Origin: JBBQXK01 sp052387255
GTDB lineage: Bacteria; Pseudomonadota; Alphaproteobacteria; Rhodobacterales; Rhodobacteraceae
Reading direction: 5' to 3'
Assembly: GCA_052387255.1 (NCBI GenBank)
Contig: JBQTJI010000041.1
Span: 1-64,000, forward strand
Length of the DNA stretch: 64,000 bases
Positions 1-7,933 of this stretch are shown here, piece after piece. The notes under the pieces are model-generated. The model worked only from the letters and a program-made list of their open reading frames with translations, searched no databases and had not been told where the DNA came from. Every line of letters starts with the position of its first letter. Positions within the stretch are counted from its first letter, which is position 1. The translations under genes were made by a program, and so were the position numbers.

Positions 1-16
1 GAGCCCCCCCACCCCA

Positions 17-41
17 TCCCTCCCCCACGGGGGGGGAGGGA
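17..41 (-). terminator. GC-only hairpin downstream of cdsA
   Basis: A perfect 10-bp stem (positions 17-26 pairing with 32-41, loop 27-31) lies about 40 nt past the cdsA stop on the minus strand. It has no T tract, so intrinsic termination is uncertain. It may instead be a processing hairpin or part of a dispersed C/G-rich repeat similar to the one near position 23150. The rest of positions 1-79 shows nothing else. Confidence 0.3.
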
Positions 42-79
42 GTCGCAACCCTTTCGATGACGCGCGCCCGGGTGGACCT

Positions 80-913
80 TCACGGCAACGTTCCCTCGCC
101 AAAAGGCATCGGCTGCGGCAACGGCAGGTTCAGGAACAGCCCGAGCGCCATCACCGCCACCGCCGCCCCGGTCAGCGCATCGAAGCGGTCGAGCAGCCCG
201 CCGTGCCCCGGAATCAGGCGCGAGCTGTCCTTGACGCCCGCGCGCCGCTTGAGCCAGCTTTCCGCGATGTCGCCCATCTGTCCGGCCAGCGCCACCAGCG
301 GCGACAGCACGACCAGTCCCCACGAGGCCAGCCCCGCCGCCGCAAAGCCCGCCCCCACCGCCGCCGCACCGGCCCAGCCCGCGACGGTGCCCGACCAGGT
401 CTTCTTGGGGCTGAGGCGGGGCCAGAACTTCGGCCCGCCGACGATGCGCCCGACAAAGTATCCCGTCACGTCCGAGGCGACGACGACCAGGATCAGCCAC
501 AGCACCGCCCCGGTCCCGCCGACCTCGCGCAACGTGACCAGGCCATAGCCCGCGACCATCGCCGCCACCGCCCATCCTGCCGCAAGCCTGCGGTCGCGCC
601 GGGGTGTCAGGGCCAGGGCCAGGCCGGGGGCCAGCAGCAGGGCGGCGGTAAACTCCGCCGTGCTGACGAAGATGACCAGCAGCGCCGCCCCGGCGACCGC
701 CGCAATGACCAGCGCCGCGCCTGGCTGCGACGGCGCGGTGATGCGCGCCACCTCCCATACCATGCCTGCCGTCAAGAGGATCACCAGCGCGGCAAAGGTC
801 GGCCCGCCCAGCCAGACCTCGACCGCGCCGATGGCGATCATCACCGCCGCCGACAGCAGCCGCGTGCGCAGATCGTGCCAGCGTTCCGAAGGGGTTGCCA
901 CCGGATCGCTCAC
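80..913 (-). CDS. cdsA: Phosphatidate cytidylyltransferase
   Basis: Integral membrane enzyme that converts phosphatidate and CTP to CDP-diacylglycerol, the precursor of all bacterial phospholipids. The 277-residue product is rich in hydrophobic segments, and near the C-terminus it carries the family signature: SWLKRRAGVKD, then a PGHGGLLDRFD stretch with the conserved Lys-Asp and Asp-Arg residues. A conserved DVTGYFVGR segment lies mid-protein. The start is GTG and overlaps the uppS stop by four bases (GTGA), so the two genes are probably translationally coupled. It is the last gene seen of the pyrH-frr-uppS-cdsA series. The usual next gene (dxr) would lie beyond the left edge. Confidence 0.95.
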   Translation of the reverse strand: MSDPVATPSERWHDLRTRLLSAAVMIAIGAVEVWLGGPTFAALVILLTAGMVWEVARITAPSQPGAALVIAAVAGAALLVIFVSTAEFTAALLLAPGLALALTPRRDRRLAAGWAVAAMVAGYGLVTLREVGGTGAVLWLILVVVASDVTGYFVGRIVGGPKFWPRLSPKKTWSGTVAGWAGAAAVGAGFAAAGLASWGLVVLSPLVALAGQMGDIAESWLKRRAGVKDSSRLIPGHGGLLDRFDALTGAAVAVMALGLFLNLPLPQPMPFGEGTLP

Positions 914-1632
914 CGCCCGACCCCGCCGAAGCGGCGCTCGCGCCGGGCGAACCGGGCCAGGATGTCGACAAGCTCGGCCGTCGAGAAGTCGGGCCAGAGG
1001 GTCGGGGTAAACTCATACTCGGCATAGGCCGACTGCCAGGGCAGGAAGTTCGAGGTCCGCGTCTCGCCGGATGTTCGGATCACCAGGTCGGGGTCGGGGA
1101 TGCCCTTGGTGTCCAGCCAGTCCGACAGCGCCGCGTCGGTCAGGTCGGCAGGGTCGAGCCGCCCCTCGGCCGCCTCGCGCGCCACGGCCCGGACGGCGCG
1201 CAGGATCTCGTCGCGGCCACCATAATTGATGGCGACGGTCAGGTTCAGCCGCGTCAGGCCCGCCGTCCGTGCCTCGATCCCCGACATCAGGCGCTGCAGT
1301 TTCGGATCAAGCCGCGTGCGGTCGCCGATGAAGCGCATGCGCACGCCCTCTGCCGCCAGACGGTCGGCCTCGCGCTGGATGTAGCGGGCGAAGATCGACA
1401 TGAGGCCGAGAACCTCTTCGGTGGACCGCTTCCAGTTCTCGGTCGAAAAGGCATAGATCGTCAGCCAGCGGATGCCGATGTCGGGGGCGACGCGGACAAT
1501 CTCTTTCACCCGCTCGGCCCCCTTGCGGTGGCCGACAAGGCGCGGCCAGCCACGGTTGGTGGCCCAGCGACCGTTGCCGTCCATGATGATGGCGACGTGG
1601 TCGGCGTGGCGGGGGGGGGGATCGGCGGTCAA
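910..1632 (-). CDS. uppS: Isoprenyl (undecaprenyl) diphosphate synthase
   Basis: Cis-prenyltransferase that makes undecaprenyl diphosphate, the lipid carrier for peptidoglycan and polysaccharide units. The N-terminal HVAIIMDGNGRWA motif holds the catalytic Asp, and FSTENWKRS is also typical. I prefer the TTG start at 1632: it lies 23 bases past the frr stop, has a GAGG ribosome-binding site a few bases upstream, and gives the usual ~240 residues. The frame is open back to 1710, but that start would lie inside frr. Five codons after the TTG the gene contains a run of ten C (ten G on the plus strand, 1611-1620), encoding three prolines and part of an arginine codon. That is odd for an essential gene. 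Confidence 0.9.
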   Translation of the reverse strand: MTADPPPRHADHVAIIMDGNGRWATNRGWPRLVGHRKGAERVKEIVRVAPDIGIRWLTIYAFSTENWKRSTEEVLGLMSIFARYIQREADRLAAEGVRMRFIGDRTRLDPKLQRLMSGIEARTAGLTRLNLTVAINYGGRDEILRAVRAVAREAAEGRLDPADLTDAALSDWLDTKGIPDPDLVIRTSGETRTSNFLPWQSAYAEYEFTPTLWPDFSTAELVDILARFARRERRFGGVGR

Positions 1633-1654
1633 GGGCAGGTCCTCGCGTGCGGGC

Positions 1655-2218
1655 CTAGACCTGCATGATTTCCTGTTGCTTGCCTTCAAGCGCGCGGTCG
1701 ACGGCGGCAATGGCCTTGTCGGTCAGGTCCTGCACCTCGTCGGCATACATCTTCTGGTCGTCCTCGCCCAGGCCGGCGGCCTTGGCCTTCTTGATCTGGT
1801 CCATCCCGTCACGCCGCACGTTGCGGATGGCGACGCGGGCATTCTCGGCATAGGTCGCGGCGACCTTGGTCAACTGCTTGCGGCGTTCCTCGTTCAGCTC
1901 GGGGATCGGCAGGCGGATCAGCGGGCCGTCGGTGACCGGGTTGATGCCGATGCCGCTTTCGCGGATGGCCTTTTCCACCTTGGCGACCATGCCCTTGTCC
2001 CAGACGTTGATGACCACCATGCGCGGTTCGGGCACGTTGACGGTGCCAAGCTGGTTGATCGGCGTCATCTGGCCATAGGCATCGACCTGGATCGGTTCGA
2101 GGATCGAGGCACTGGCCCGGCCCGTGCGAAGTGACCCGAACTCGGTGCGAAGGCTGTTCATCGCGCCGTCCATCCGCCGCTGGATCGCGTCAAGGTCGAT
2201 GTCGATGTCGTCGGCCAT
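1655..2218 (-). CDS. frr: Ribosome recycling factor
   Basis: Splits the post-termination ribosome together with EF-G. The 187-residue length is standard. Recognisable family segments are the RTGRASASILEPI region near residue 33, the NQLGTVNVPEPRM region, and the EERRKQLTKVA helix of the coiled three-helix bundle. A GGAGGGAA ribosome-binding site sits just before the ATG. In most alphaproteobacteria this gene directly follows pyrH. Here a toxin-antitoxin pair lies between them, leaving a 64-base gap after the toxin stop, so frr transcription must come through the module or from a promoter within it. Confidence 0.96.
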   Translation of the reverse strand: MADDIDIDLDAIQRRMDGAMNSLRTEFGSLRTGRASASILEPIQVDAYGQMTPINQLGTVNVPEPRMVVINVWDKGMVAKVEKAIRESGIGINPVTDGPLIRLPIPELNEERRKQLTKVAATYAENARVAIRNVRRDGMDQIKKAKAAGLGEDDQKMYADEVQDLTDKAIAAVDRALEGKQQEIMQV

Positions 2219-2282
2219 GGGTTCCCTCCGTCTTGGGGCGTGGTTCTAGCAGCGAAGGAACGCGATGGGTAGGGGGGGCAGG

Positions 2283-2786
2283 TCAGGGGGCGGGATGCAG
2301 GCGGGGGTCGAGGGCGACGGGTTCCTGCATGACCGCGCCGTACCGCCCTGCCGCGCGGGCAGGGTCGAAGATGACGTTCCACGAATGGCGTGAGACGACC
2401 GACGGCAGTGCGACGAACACATGCGCGGCGAGCATGGCGGCACCGAACGCCTGCTGTCCGTCAGTCGGGCGCGACGGCACCAGCCAGTGCGGATTGGGCA
2501 CCTCGGACGGCATCACGATATGCACAAGCGAGGGGTCGCCCAGGATGGCACGGGTCAGGACATGCGGTTTGGCATCCAGCTCGGCCAGGCCGCGGTGAAC
2601 GATGTTTTCCAGAATGGCCGTGGAAGGGTCGAACGTCAGATAGACCGCCCGAAGTCCTGCGGGGTTCCAGCGCCCGCCAAACATCCGGGCCCCTTCGCCG
2701 CTGTCCCAGGTCGCGGCATATTGCAGAGGATCGACCCGCCAGATCGGAACATTGCCGGATCCGAACACCGGTGGCAGAGGGTTCAC
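2283..2786 (-). CDS. RES-domain toxin of a RES-Xre toxin-antitoxin pair
   Basis: Characterised RES-domain toxins are NAD+-degrading or ADP-ribosyl-transferring enzymes. The sequence shows the hallmark arrangement: Arg in IWRVDP near residue 15, the ARMFGGRWNPAG block with its conserved Arg, the Tyr in AVYLTFDP, Glu-Asn in AILENIVH, and a Ser near the C-terminus in VVSRHSWNVIFDP. At 167 residues it is of normal length for the family. The GTG start overlaps the antitoxin stop (GTGA), so the toxin is translated after the antitoxin. A longer open frame to 2972 is less likely because it would overlap the antitoxin by 190 bases. The function is inferred from the family, not tested. Confidence 0.85.
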   Translation of the reverse strand: MNPLPPVFGSGNVPIWRVDPLQYAATWDSGEGARMFGGRWNPAGLRAVYLTFDPSTAILENIVHRGLAELDAKPHVLTRAILGDPSLVHIVMPSEVPNPHWLVPSRPTDGQQAFGAAMLAAHVFVALPSVVSRHSWNVIFDPARAAGRYGAVMQEPVALDPRLHPAP

Positions 2787-3238
2787 GTGTAGACGCCGTA
2801 CTTCAATCGTCCGATCAGTTCCTCGACCGCCTCGACCCCGGCCTGCGTTGCCAGCAGGTCGACCGGTCGGCGACCGTCCAGCGCCAGCGCGGGGCGGCGC
2901 ATCCAGTCTTCTGCAGATTCCTGCGTGGAGAACACCTCGCAGGCGCTGTTCAGAACCTCGGCGAATTTCCACAAACGGCTGCTGACCTCTGGCGAAAGCG
3001 GTTGATCCGGCGGTTGTTTCTTCCAGCGGTGGTAGGTGCGTTCCGAAATCCCGATCGCGGATCCAAGCGCCTCGTCCAGGCGCAGCACCTTCAACCGGTC
3101 GGCCAAGGCCAGCAGCGCACTGGCCGGAAGGCCGCGCAACAGCCGGTCATGCACGTCCAGTGCGGTCATTTCTCCGGGCGGTCCGTCCCAAGGCAGGCCC
3201 AGAACGTCAAAGGCGCGGGCAGCAAGGTCAAGCGGCAT
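2783..3238 (-). CDS. Xre/MbcA/ParS-type antitoxin
   Basis: Neutralises the adjacent RES toxin and probably represses the operon. An Xre-like helix-turn-helix region is seen around SAIGISERTYHRWKKQ. It is followed by the C-terminal ParS/MbcA toxin-binding domain: SSRLWKFAEVLNSACEVF, then WMRRPALALDGRRPVDLLAT with the typical Pro-Ala-Leu and Gly-Arg-Pro elements. I chose the ATG at 3238 (151 residues) over 3286 because a GGAG ribosome-binding site precedes it and because the longer form would run through a strong palindrome at 3257-3290. That palindrome looks like the operator. The gene stop overlaps the toxin start. Confidence 0.85.
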   Translation of the reverse strand: MPLDLAARAFDVLGLPWDGPPGEMTALDVHDRLLRGLPASALLALADRLKVLRLDEALGSAIGISERTYHRWKKQPPDQPLSPEVSSRLWKFAEVLNSACEVFSTQESAEDWMRRPALALDGRRPVDLLATQAGVEAVEELIGRLKYGVYT

Positions 3239-3256
3239 GGCGGCGCTCCGGAAACC

Positions 3257-3290
3257 TGACAGGTGGCAATACCGAATGTGCCACATGTCA
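3257..3290. promoter_or_regulatory. Palindromic operator of the RES-Xre operon
   Basis: Arms TGACAGGTGGCA (3257-3268) and TGCCACATGTCA (3279-3290) are reverse complements at 11 of 12 positions, separated by 10 bases. The arm centres are 22 bp apart, two helical turns. The site ends 19 bases upstream of the antitoxin ATG at 3238, the expected place for an autoregulatory operator bound by the Xre antitoxin or the toxin-antitoxin complex. The function is inferred from position and symmetry. Confidence 0.6.
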
Positions 3291-3310
3291 CCGCGCCAGA
3301 CAAGGGCGCC

Positions 3311-4042
3311 CTACCCCACCCGCGTATAGGTCCCCTGCCCCGCCAGAATCCCCCGGAACCCGCCGGGCTCATCGAGCGAGAACACGATGATCGGCAGGCT
3401 GTTGTCGCGGGCGAGGGCGATGGCGGATGCGTCCATCACGCCCAGGTTCTTCTGCAGCACCTCGTCGTAGGTCACCGAGGTGTAGCGTTTGGCGTCGGCG
3501 TGCTTCTTGGGGTCCTTGTCATAGACGCCGTCCACCTTGGTGCCCTTGAAGATCACCTCGCAAGCCATTTCATTCGCACGCAAAGTCGCCGCCGTGTCGG
3601 TGGTGAAATAGGGGTTGCCGGTGCCGGCGGCAAAGATGCAGACGCGCTTTTTCTCAAGGTGCCGCACGGCGCGGCGGCGGATGTAGGGCTCGCAGACCTG
3701 GTCCATCGGGATCGCGCTGATGACGCGGGTAAAGACGCCGAGCGATTCGAGGGCGGCCTGCATGGCCAGGGCGTTCATCACGGTGGCGAGCATCCCCATG
3801 TAGTCGGCGGTCGTCCGCTCCATCCCCTGCGCGCTGCCTTGCAGGCCCCGGAAAATGTTGCCGCCGCCGATCACCATGCAGATCTCGACGCCCATGTCGT
3901 GGACCGACTTCACCTCTTGCGCGATGCGGGCCACCGTGGGGGGGTGCAGGCCGTAGCCCTGGTCGCCCATCAGCGCCTCGCCCGAGATTTTCAGCATGAC
4001 GCGGGCATAGGTCGAGGCGGGGTCGAGCGGCGGTTTCGTCAT
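3311..4042 (-). CDS. pyrH: UMP kinase
   Basis: Amino-acid-kinase-fold enzyme phosphorylating UMP to UDP, the first committed step to UTP and CTP. Motifs include VMLKISGEALMG at the N-terminus (phosphate-binding Lys), GGGNIFRG, the uridylate-kinase DYMGMLATVMNALAMQ helix, the AAGTGNPYFTTDTAA segment and the late VYDKDPKK segment. The start at 4042 (MTKPPLDP) gives the standard 243 residues. The frame is open far upstream but that would run antisense through miaA. The gene is divergent from miaA with an 83-base gap. It normally heads pyrH-frr; here a toxin-antitoxin module follows it. Confidence 0.96.
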   Translation of the reverse strand: MTKPPLDPASTYARVMLKISGEALMGDQGYGLHPPTVARIAQEVKSVHDMGVEICMVIGGGNIFRGLQGSAQGMERTTADYMGMLATVMNALAMQAALESLGVFTRVISAIPMDQVCEPYIRRRAVRHLEKKRVCIFAAGTGNPYFTTDTAATLRANEMACEVIFKGTKVDGVYDKDPKKHADAKRYTSVTYDEVLQKNLGVMDASAIALARDNSLPIIVFSLDEPGGFRGILAGQGTYTRVG

Positions 4043-4125
4043 GGCGCGGACCCCGTTGGTTGCGTACTGGATGGATCGCGGCGCAAGATGGTGGAAAACG
4101 CGGTCGGGTACAACGGGGGTTTCGG

Positions 4126-4992
4126 GTGTCGCTGTCGGACATCTCGCGCGAAAGGCCGGTGGTGATCGCGGGGCCGACGGCGGCGGGCAAGTCGGCCCTG
4201 GCGATGGACTTGGCGGCGCGCGACGGGCGCGTGGTGGTGAACGCCGATGCGCTGCAGGTGCATGATGCCTGGCGTGTGCTGACGGCGCGCCCCTCGGCCG
4301 TCGACGCGGCGGCGGTGCCGCACGCTCTGTATGGCCATGTGCCGCGCGGGGCGGCTTATTCGGTCGGGCACTGGCTGCGCGAGGTGGCCCCGCTGCTGGA
4401 CCGGCCGGTGGTGGTGGTCGGCGGCACGGGGCTGTACCTGACGGCGCTGACCACGGGCCTGGCCCCGGTTCCCCCGATCCCGGCGTTGGTGCGGGCCGAG
4501 GCGGATGCGCGGCTGGCCCAGGCCGGGCTGGCCGCGATGCTGGCCGATCTGGATGCCGCGACGGCGGCGGCCATCGACCGGGCGAACCCGGCGCGGGTGC
4601 AGCGCGCGTGGGAGGTGCTGCGCGCCACCGGGCGGGGGCTGGCCGACTGGCAGCGGGGGGCGACGGTGCCCCTGTTGCCAAAGGCGCGGGCCGAGACGCT
4701 GCTGGTCATGCCCGACCGCGACGCCCTGGCCGCGCGGATCGACCGGCGGTTCCTGGCGATGCTGGACGCGGGCGCACTGGACGAGGTGCGGGCCGCCCTG
4801 CCCCGTTGGCAACCTCAGGCACCCTGGGCGCGGGCCATCGGGGCCGCGCAACTGGTGGCCCATCTGCACGGCGAGACGACCCTGGCGCAGGCGGTGGCCG
4901 GTGCCCAGGCGGCCACCCGGCAGTATGCCAAGCGGCAGCGCACCTGGTTCCGGGGGCGGATGGCGGACTGGCGCATCATCGACACCGGCTGA
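4126..4992 (+). CDS. miaA: tRNA dimethylallyltransferase
   Basis: Transfers a dimethylallyl group to N6 of A37 in tRNAs reading codons starting with U. The P-loop is GPTAAGKS near the start, followed by the DALQVHDAW substrate segment (usually DSMQVY), VVGGTGLY, and a C-terminal region with RQYAKRQRTWFRG that contacts tRNA. I prefer the GTG at 4126 (VSLSDISRERP, 288 residues) because it puts the P-loop about ten residues from the N-terminus as in the family. The frame continues upstream to 4060. The DALQ replacement of the common DSMQ is conservative but worth noting. Confidence 0.9.
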   Translation: MSLSDISRERPVVIAGPTAAGKSALAMDLAARDGRVVVNADALQVHDAWRVLTARPSAVDAAAVPHALYGHVPRGAAYSVGHWLREVAPLLDRPVVVVGGTGLYLTALTTGLAPVPPIPALVRAEADARLAQAGLAAMLADLDAATAAAIDRANPARVQRAWEVLRATGRGLADWQRGATVPLLPKARAETLLVMPDRDALAARIDRRFLAMLDAGALDEVRAALPRWQPQAPWARAIGAAQLVAHLHGETTLAQAVAGAQAATRQYAKRQRTWFRGRMADWRIIDTG

Positions 4993-5117
4993 CCGCCGCC
5001 GACGCATCGGCAACGCGCCGCGCGAAGATCACGGAAGGGTCATCTTTTTGCTTGGGGAAGCACGAAAGGACTGGTTATCTGACGCCTTGCGACTCTCCCA
5101 TCAGGTGTACGCCCTTC

Positions 5118-5915
5118 ATGCAGGACCTCACAGCCCCGACCCCCGTCCGGCTGATCGCCATTCCACGCCTGGCCGCCGGGGGCCGCTGGCGGGTCGAGGC
5201 GATGCGGTCGATCTCGGAACCGCTGCTTTTGTGGTTCACCAAGGGCCAGGGTCGGATCACCGTGCAGGGGGCGACGCGCGGCTATACCGCGAACAACGCG
5301 ATCTTCATTCCGCCCGGCGTCATGCACGGCTTCGAGGTGGGATCGCAGGTCTTTGGCACGGCGGTGTTTTTCGGGCGCGGCACGACGGTGACGCTGCCCA
5401 AGGACCCCCAGCACCTGCGCATCCGCGAAACCCATGCGCAGCAGGAAATCAACGTCACGCTCGACACCATCGGGCGCGAGATGGCCTCGTCCAGCCCCGG
5501 TGCCGACCGCGCGGTGCGGCACTACCTGGGGCTTCTGGGTGTCTGGCTGGAACGCCAGGTCGAGCGCGCCGCCGCCGACACCGCCCCGCCCGATGCCGCG
5601 CGGCGGCTGGTGGCACGCTATGCGGCGCTCTTGGAGCGCGACTTCCGGTCGGGGATGGGCGTGGGCGATTTCGCCGCCGCCCTGGGTGTCACGCCCACGC
5701 ACCTGACGCGCTGCTGCCGCCTGGCCTCGGGCAAGCCCGCCTCGGCCCTGCTGCACGACCGGCTGATCTTCGAGGCGCGCAGGCTTCTGTCCGAAACCGA
5801 CCTGCCGGTCTGGCAGATCGCGGGCAGCCTGGGGTTCACTTCGGCCGCCTATTTCACCCGCGCCTTCCACAACCGGACCGGCAAGTCGCCTTCGGCGTTC
5901 CGCCGCGCGCCCTGA
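5118..5915 (+). CDS. AraC-family transcriptional regulator
   Basis: Probable ligand-responsive regulator. The N-terminal ~100 residues look like an AraC-type cupin sensor (IFIPPGVMHGFEV contains the cupin-like Pro-Gly and His). The C-terminal ~85 residues form the two helix-turn-helix DNA-binding domain: FAAALGVTPTHLTRCCR is the first HTH and VWQIAGSLGFTSAAYFTRAF the second, ending with the usual TGKSPSAFRR. The ATG at 5118 gives 265 residues, a typical length. The open frame extends upstream to 4608 but overlaps miaA. The gene lies 253 bases upstream of an ABC importer operon on the same strand and may control it; this is inferred from position only. Confidence 0.85.
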   Translation: MQDLTAPTPVRLIAIPRLAAGGRWRVEAMRSISEPLLLWFTKGQGRITVQGATRGYTANNAIFIPPGVMHGFEVGSQVFGTAVFFGRGTTVTLPKDPQHLRIRETHAQQEINVTLDTIGREMASSSPGADRAVRHYLGLLGVWLERQVERAAADTAPPDAARRLVARYAALLERDFRSGMGVGDFAAALGVTPTHLTRCCRLASGKPASALLHDRLIFEARRLLSETDLPVWQIAGSLGFTSAAYFTRAFHNRTGKSPSAFRRAP

Positions 5916-6168
5916 ACGTTTCTGTGACAGGGCCTGCGGCAATGTCGCTTTCGGAACAAGGTTACCGGGCTCATGTCGCAAACCGACCCTCATGGGGCGA
6001 AAGCGGCGATTGACGTGCAGGAAAAAACCATGCGCAATACGCGGGCGTCCCGGGTCGCGGGTTCACGCCGGTTCCGGCGTATCCAAGGCCCCGGGAAGAG
6101 CCACAAAAGAACACCACGTCGGCACGCCAGCCGTCTGCGCCGGGCCCCGACACGATAGGGAGACGACG

Positions 6169-7809
6169 ATGACCGACAAAACCCCGGCTTCCGGGTTCCT
6201 GCATCCCGCTGCCGAGATGTTTGCCCGTGAACACCGTGCCGGCCTGATGGACCGGCGCGAATTCCTGACGCGTTCGACCGCCCTCGGGCTGTCGGCAGCC
6301 ACGGCCTATGGACTGATCGGACTGCCGGGCGTCGCCCGCGCGCAGGAGGCCAAGCAGGGCGGCATCGTCCGCTGCGCGATGGAGGTGAAGGGCACCAAGG
6401 ACCCGCGCCTGACCGACTGGCCGCAGATCGCGAACATCTATCGCGGCTGGCTGGAATACCTGATCCAGTACAACCCCGACGGCAGCTTTGAAGGCCGCCT
6501 TCTGGAAAGCTGGGAGGCCAACGCCGACGCCACCGAATACACGTTCAAGCTCCGCCCCGGCGTCACCTGGAACAACGGCGATGCGTTCACCGCCGATGAC
6601 GTGGTCCGCAACATCACCCGCTGGGCCGACGGCAATGTCGAGGGCAGTTCGACGGCCTCGCGCTTCCCCGGCCTGCAGAACCCGGAAACCAAGACGCTGC
6701 GCGACGGCGCGGTGGTCAAGATCGATGACATGACGGTCAAGCTGGTGCTGTCGGCACCCGACGTGGCCATCGTCGCCAACGTCGCCGACTATCCCTGCGC
6801 GATAACCCACGCCAGCCTGGTCGATGGCCAGGATCCCGCAACCAACCCGATCGGCACCGGCCCCTATGTGCCCAAGGAAGTGTCGGTGGGCGAGCGCGTC
6901 GTTCTGGTACGCGCCGAGGGCCATACCTGGTGGGGCGGAACACCGCCCCTGGACGAGATCCACTACATCGATTTCGGCACCGACCCCTCGGCGATGCTGG
7001 CGCTGGCCGGATCGGACGAGGTCGACTGCAACTATGAATCGGTCGGCGACTTCATCGAGCAGATGGATGCACTTGGCTGGAAGAAGCTCGAGGCGGTGAC
7101 GGCATCGACCATCGTGGTGCGGATGAACTCGGCCTCCTCCGACCTCTACAAGGACAAGGCGCTGCGTCAGGCGATCCAGTTGGCGATTGACCCGGCGGTG
7201 GTGCTGGAACTCGGCTACAACAACCTGGGCACCACGGCGGAAAACCACCACGCCTGCCCGGTCCACCCCGAGTATGCGAAACTGCCGCCCCAGACGGTCA
7301 ACTCCGCCGGTCTGGCACCGGCCCTTGCCGCGGCAGGCCTGACCGACACCGAGTTCGAGGTGATCTCGCTGGACGACGGCTGGGAACAGGCGACGACGGC
7401 GGCGGTGCAGGCCCAGCTTTCGGCGGCCGGCATGAACATCAAGCACACCGTCATGCCGGGATCGACCTTCTGGAACGACTGGCAGAAGTACCCGTTCTCG
7501 TCCACCACATGGAACCACCGCCCGCTGGCGGTGCAGAACATGTCGCTCGCCTATACCTCGACGGGGTCGTGGAACGAGACCGGCATGGCCAACGCCGAGT
7601 TCGACGCGGCGATGGCCAAGGCGCTGTCGCTGGCCGATGCCGATGCCCGGCGCGAGGTGATGGTGACGCTGCAGACCATCGTCCAGGACGAAGGCGTGAT
7701 CATCAACCCGTTCTGGCGCTCGCTGTTCCGCCATGCCCGCGAAGGCGTGAACGTCGAGATGCACCCCTCGTTCGAGCATCACCACTACAAGTGGTCGGTG
7801 TCCGCCTGA
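6169..7809 (+). CDS. Oligopeptide/dipeptide-type ABC transporter substrate-binding protein
   Basis: Periplasmic solute receptor of the SBP_bac_5 (DppA/OppA) family, feeding the permease and ATPase genes that follow. The start at 6169 is preceded by AGGGAG. The leader is long, with a twin-arginine motif DRREFLTRS near residue 27, a hydrophobic stretch and a cleavage site after VARAQ, so export by Tat is likely. Family features are the YIRGWLEY-like first block, LLESWEANADATEYTFKLRPGVTWNNG, and FTADDVVRNI. Total 546 residues, normal for the family. The substrate (peptide, opine, nickel complex or other) cannot be read from the sequence. The 253-base upstream gap holds a small hairpin at 6065-6080 and no clear promoter. 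Confidence 0.88.
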   Translation: MTDKTPASGFLHPAAEMFAREHRAGLMDRREFLTRSTALGLSAATAYGLIGLPGVARAQEAKQGGIVRCAMEVKGTKDPRLTDWPQIANIYRGWLEYLIQYNPDGSFEGRLLESWEANADATEYTFKLRPGVTWNNGDAFTADDVVRNITRWADGNVEGSSTASRFPGLQNPETKTLRDGAVVKIDDMTVKLVLSAPDVAIVANVADYPCAITHASLVDGQDPATNPIGTGPYVPKEVSVGERVVLVRAEGHTWWGGTPPLDEIHYIDFGTDPSAMLALAGSDEVDCNYESVGDFIEQMDALGWKKLEAVTASTIVVRMNSASSDLYKDKALRQAIQLAIDPAVVLELGYNNLGTTAENHHACPVHPEYAKLPPQTVNSAGLAPALAAAGLTDTEFEVISLDDGWEQATTAAVQAQLSAAGMNIKHTVMPGSTFWNDWQKYPFSSTTWNHRPLAVQNMSLAYTSTGSWNETGMANAEFDAAMAKALSLADADARREVMVTLQTIVQDEGVIINPFWRSLFRHAREGVNVEMHPSFEHHHYKWSVSA

Positions 7810-7822
7810 CCCGCCGTTGCTG

Positions 7823-7852
7823 CCGGGGGCGGGGCCATGGCCCCGCCCCCGG
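7823..7852 (+). terminator. Perfect 30-nt palindrome after the binding-protein gene
   Basis: Two 15-base arms (7823-7837 and 7838-7852), all G/C apart from the central A-T step at CCATGG, form an uninterrupted palindrome 14 bases past the stop codon and before the first permease. No T tract follows. In many ABC operons such a hairpin protects the binding-protein mRNA from 3' exonucleases and attenuates the permease genes, giving excess receptor. That role is inferred here. Confidence 0.5.
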
Positions 7853-7933
7853 TACCCCCTTTCCTGCCCGAGATGATGTCGCCGGTCCCCCTGTCGGACC
7901 GCCACCTTGCCCCATTGGCGCAGAGGTAGCCCC

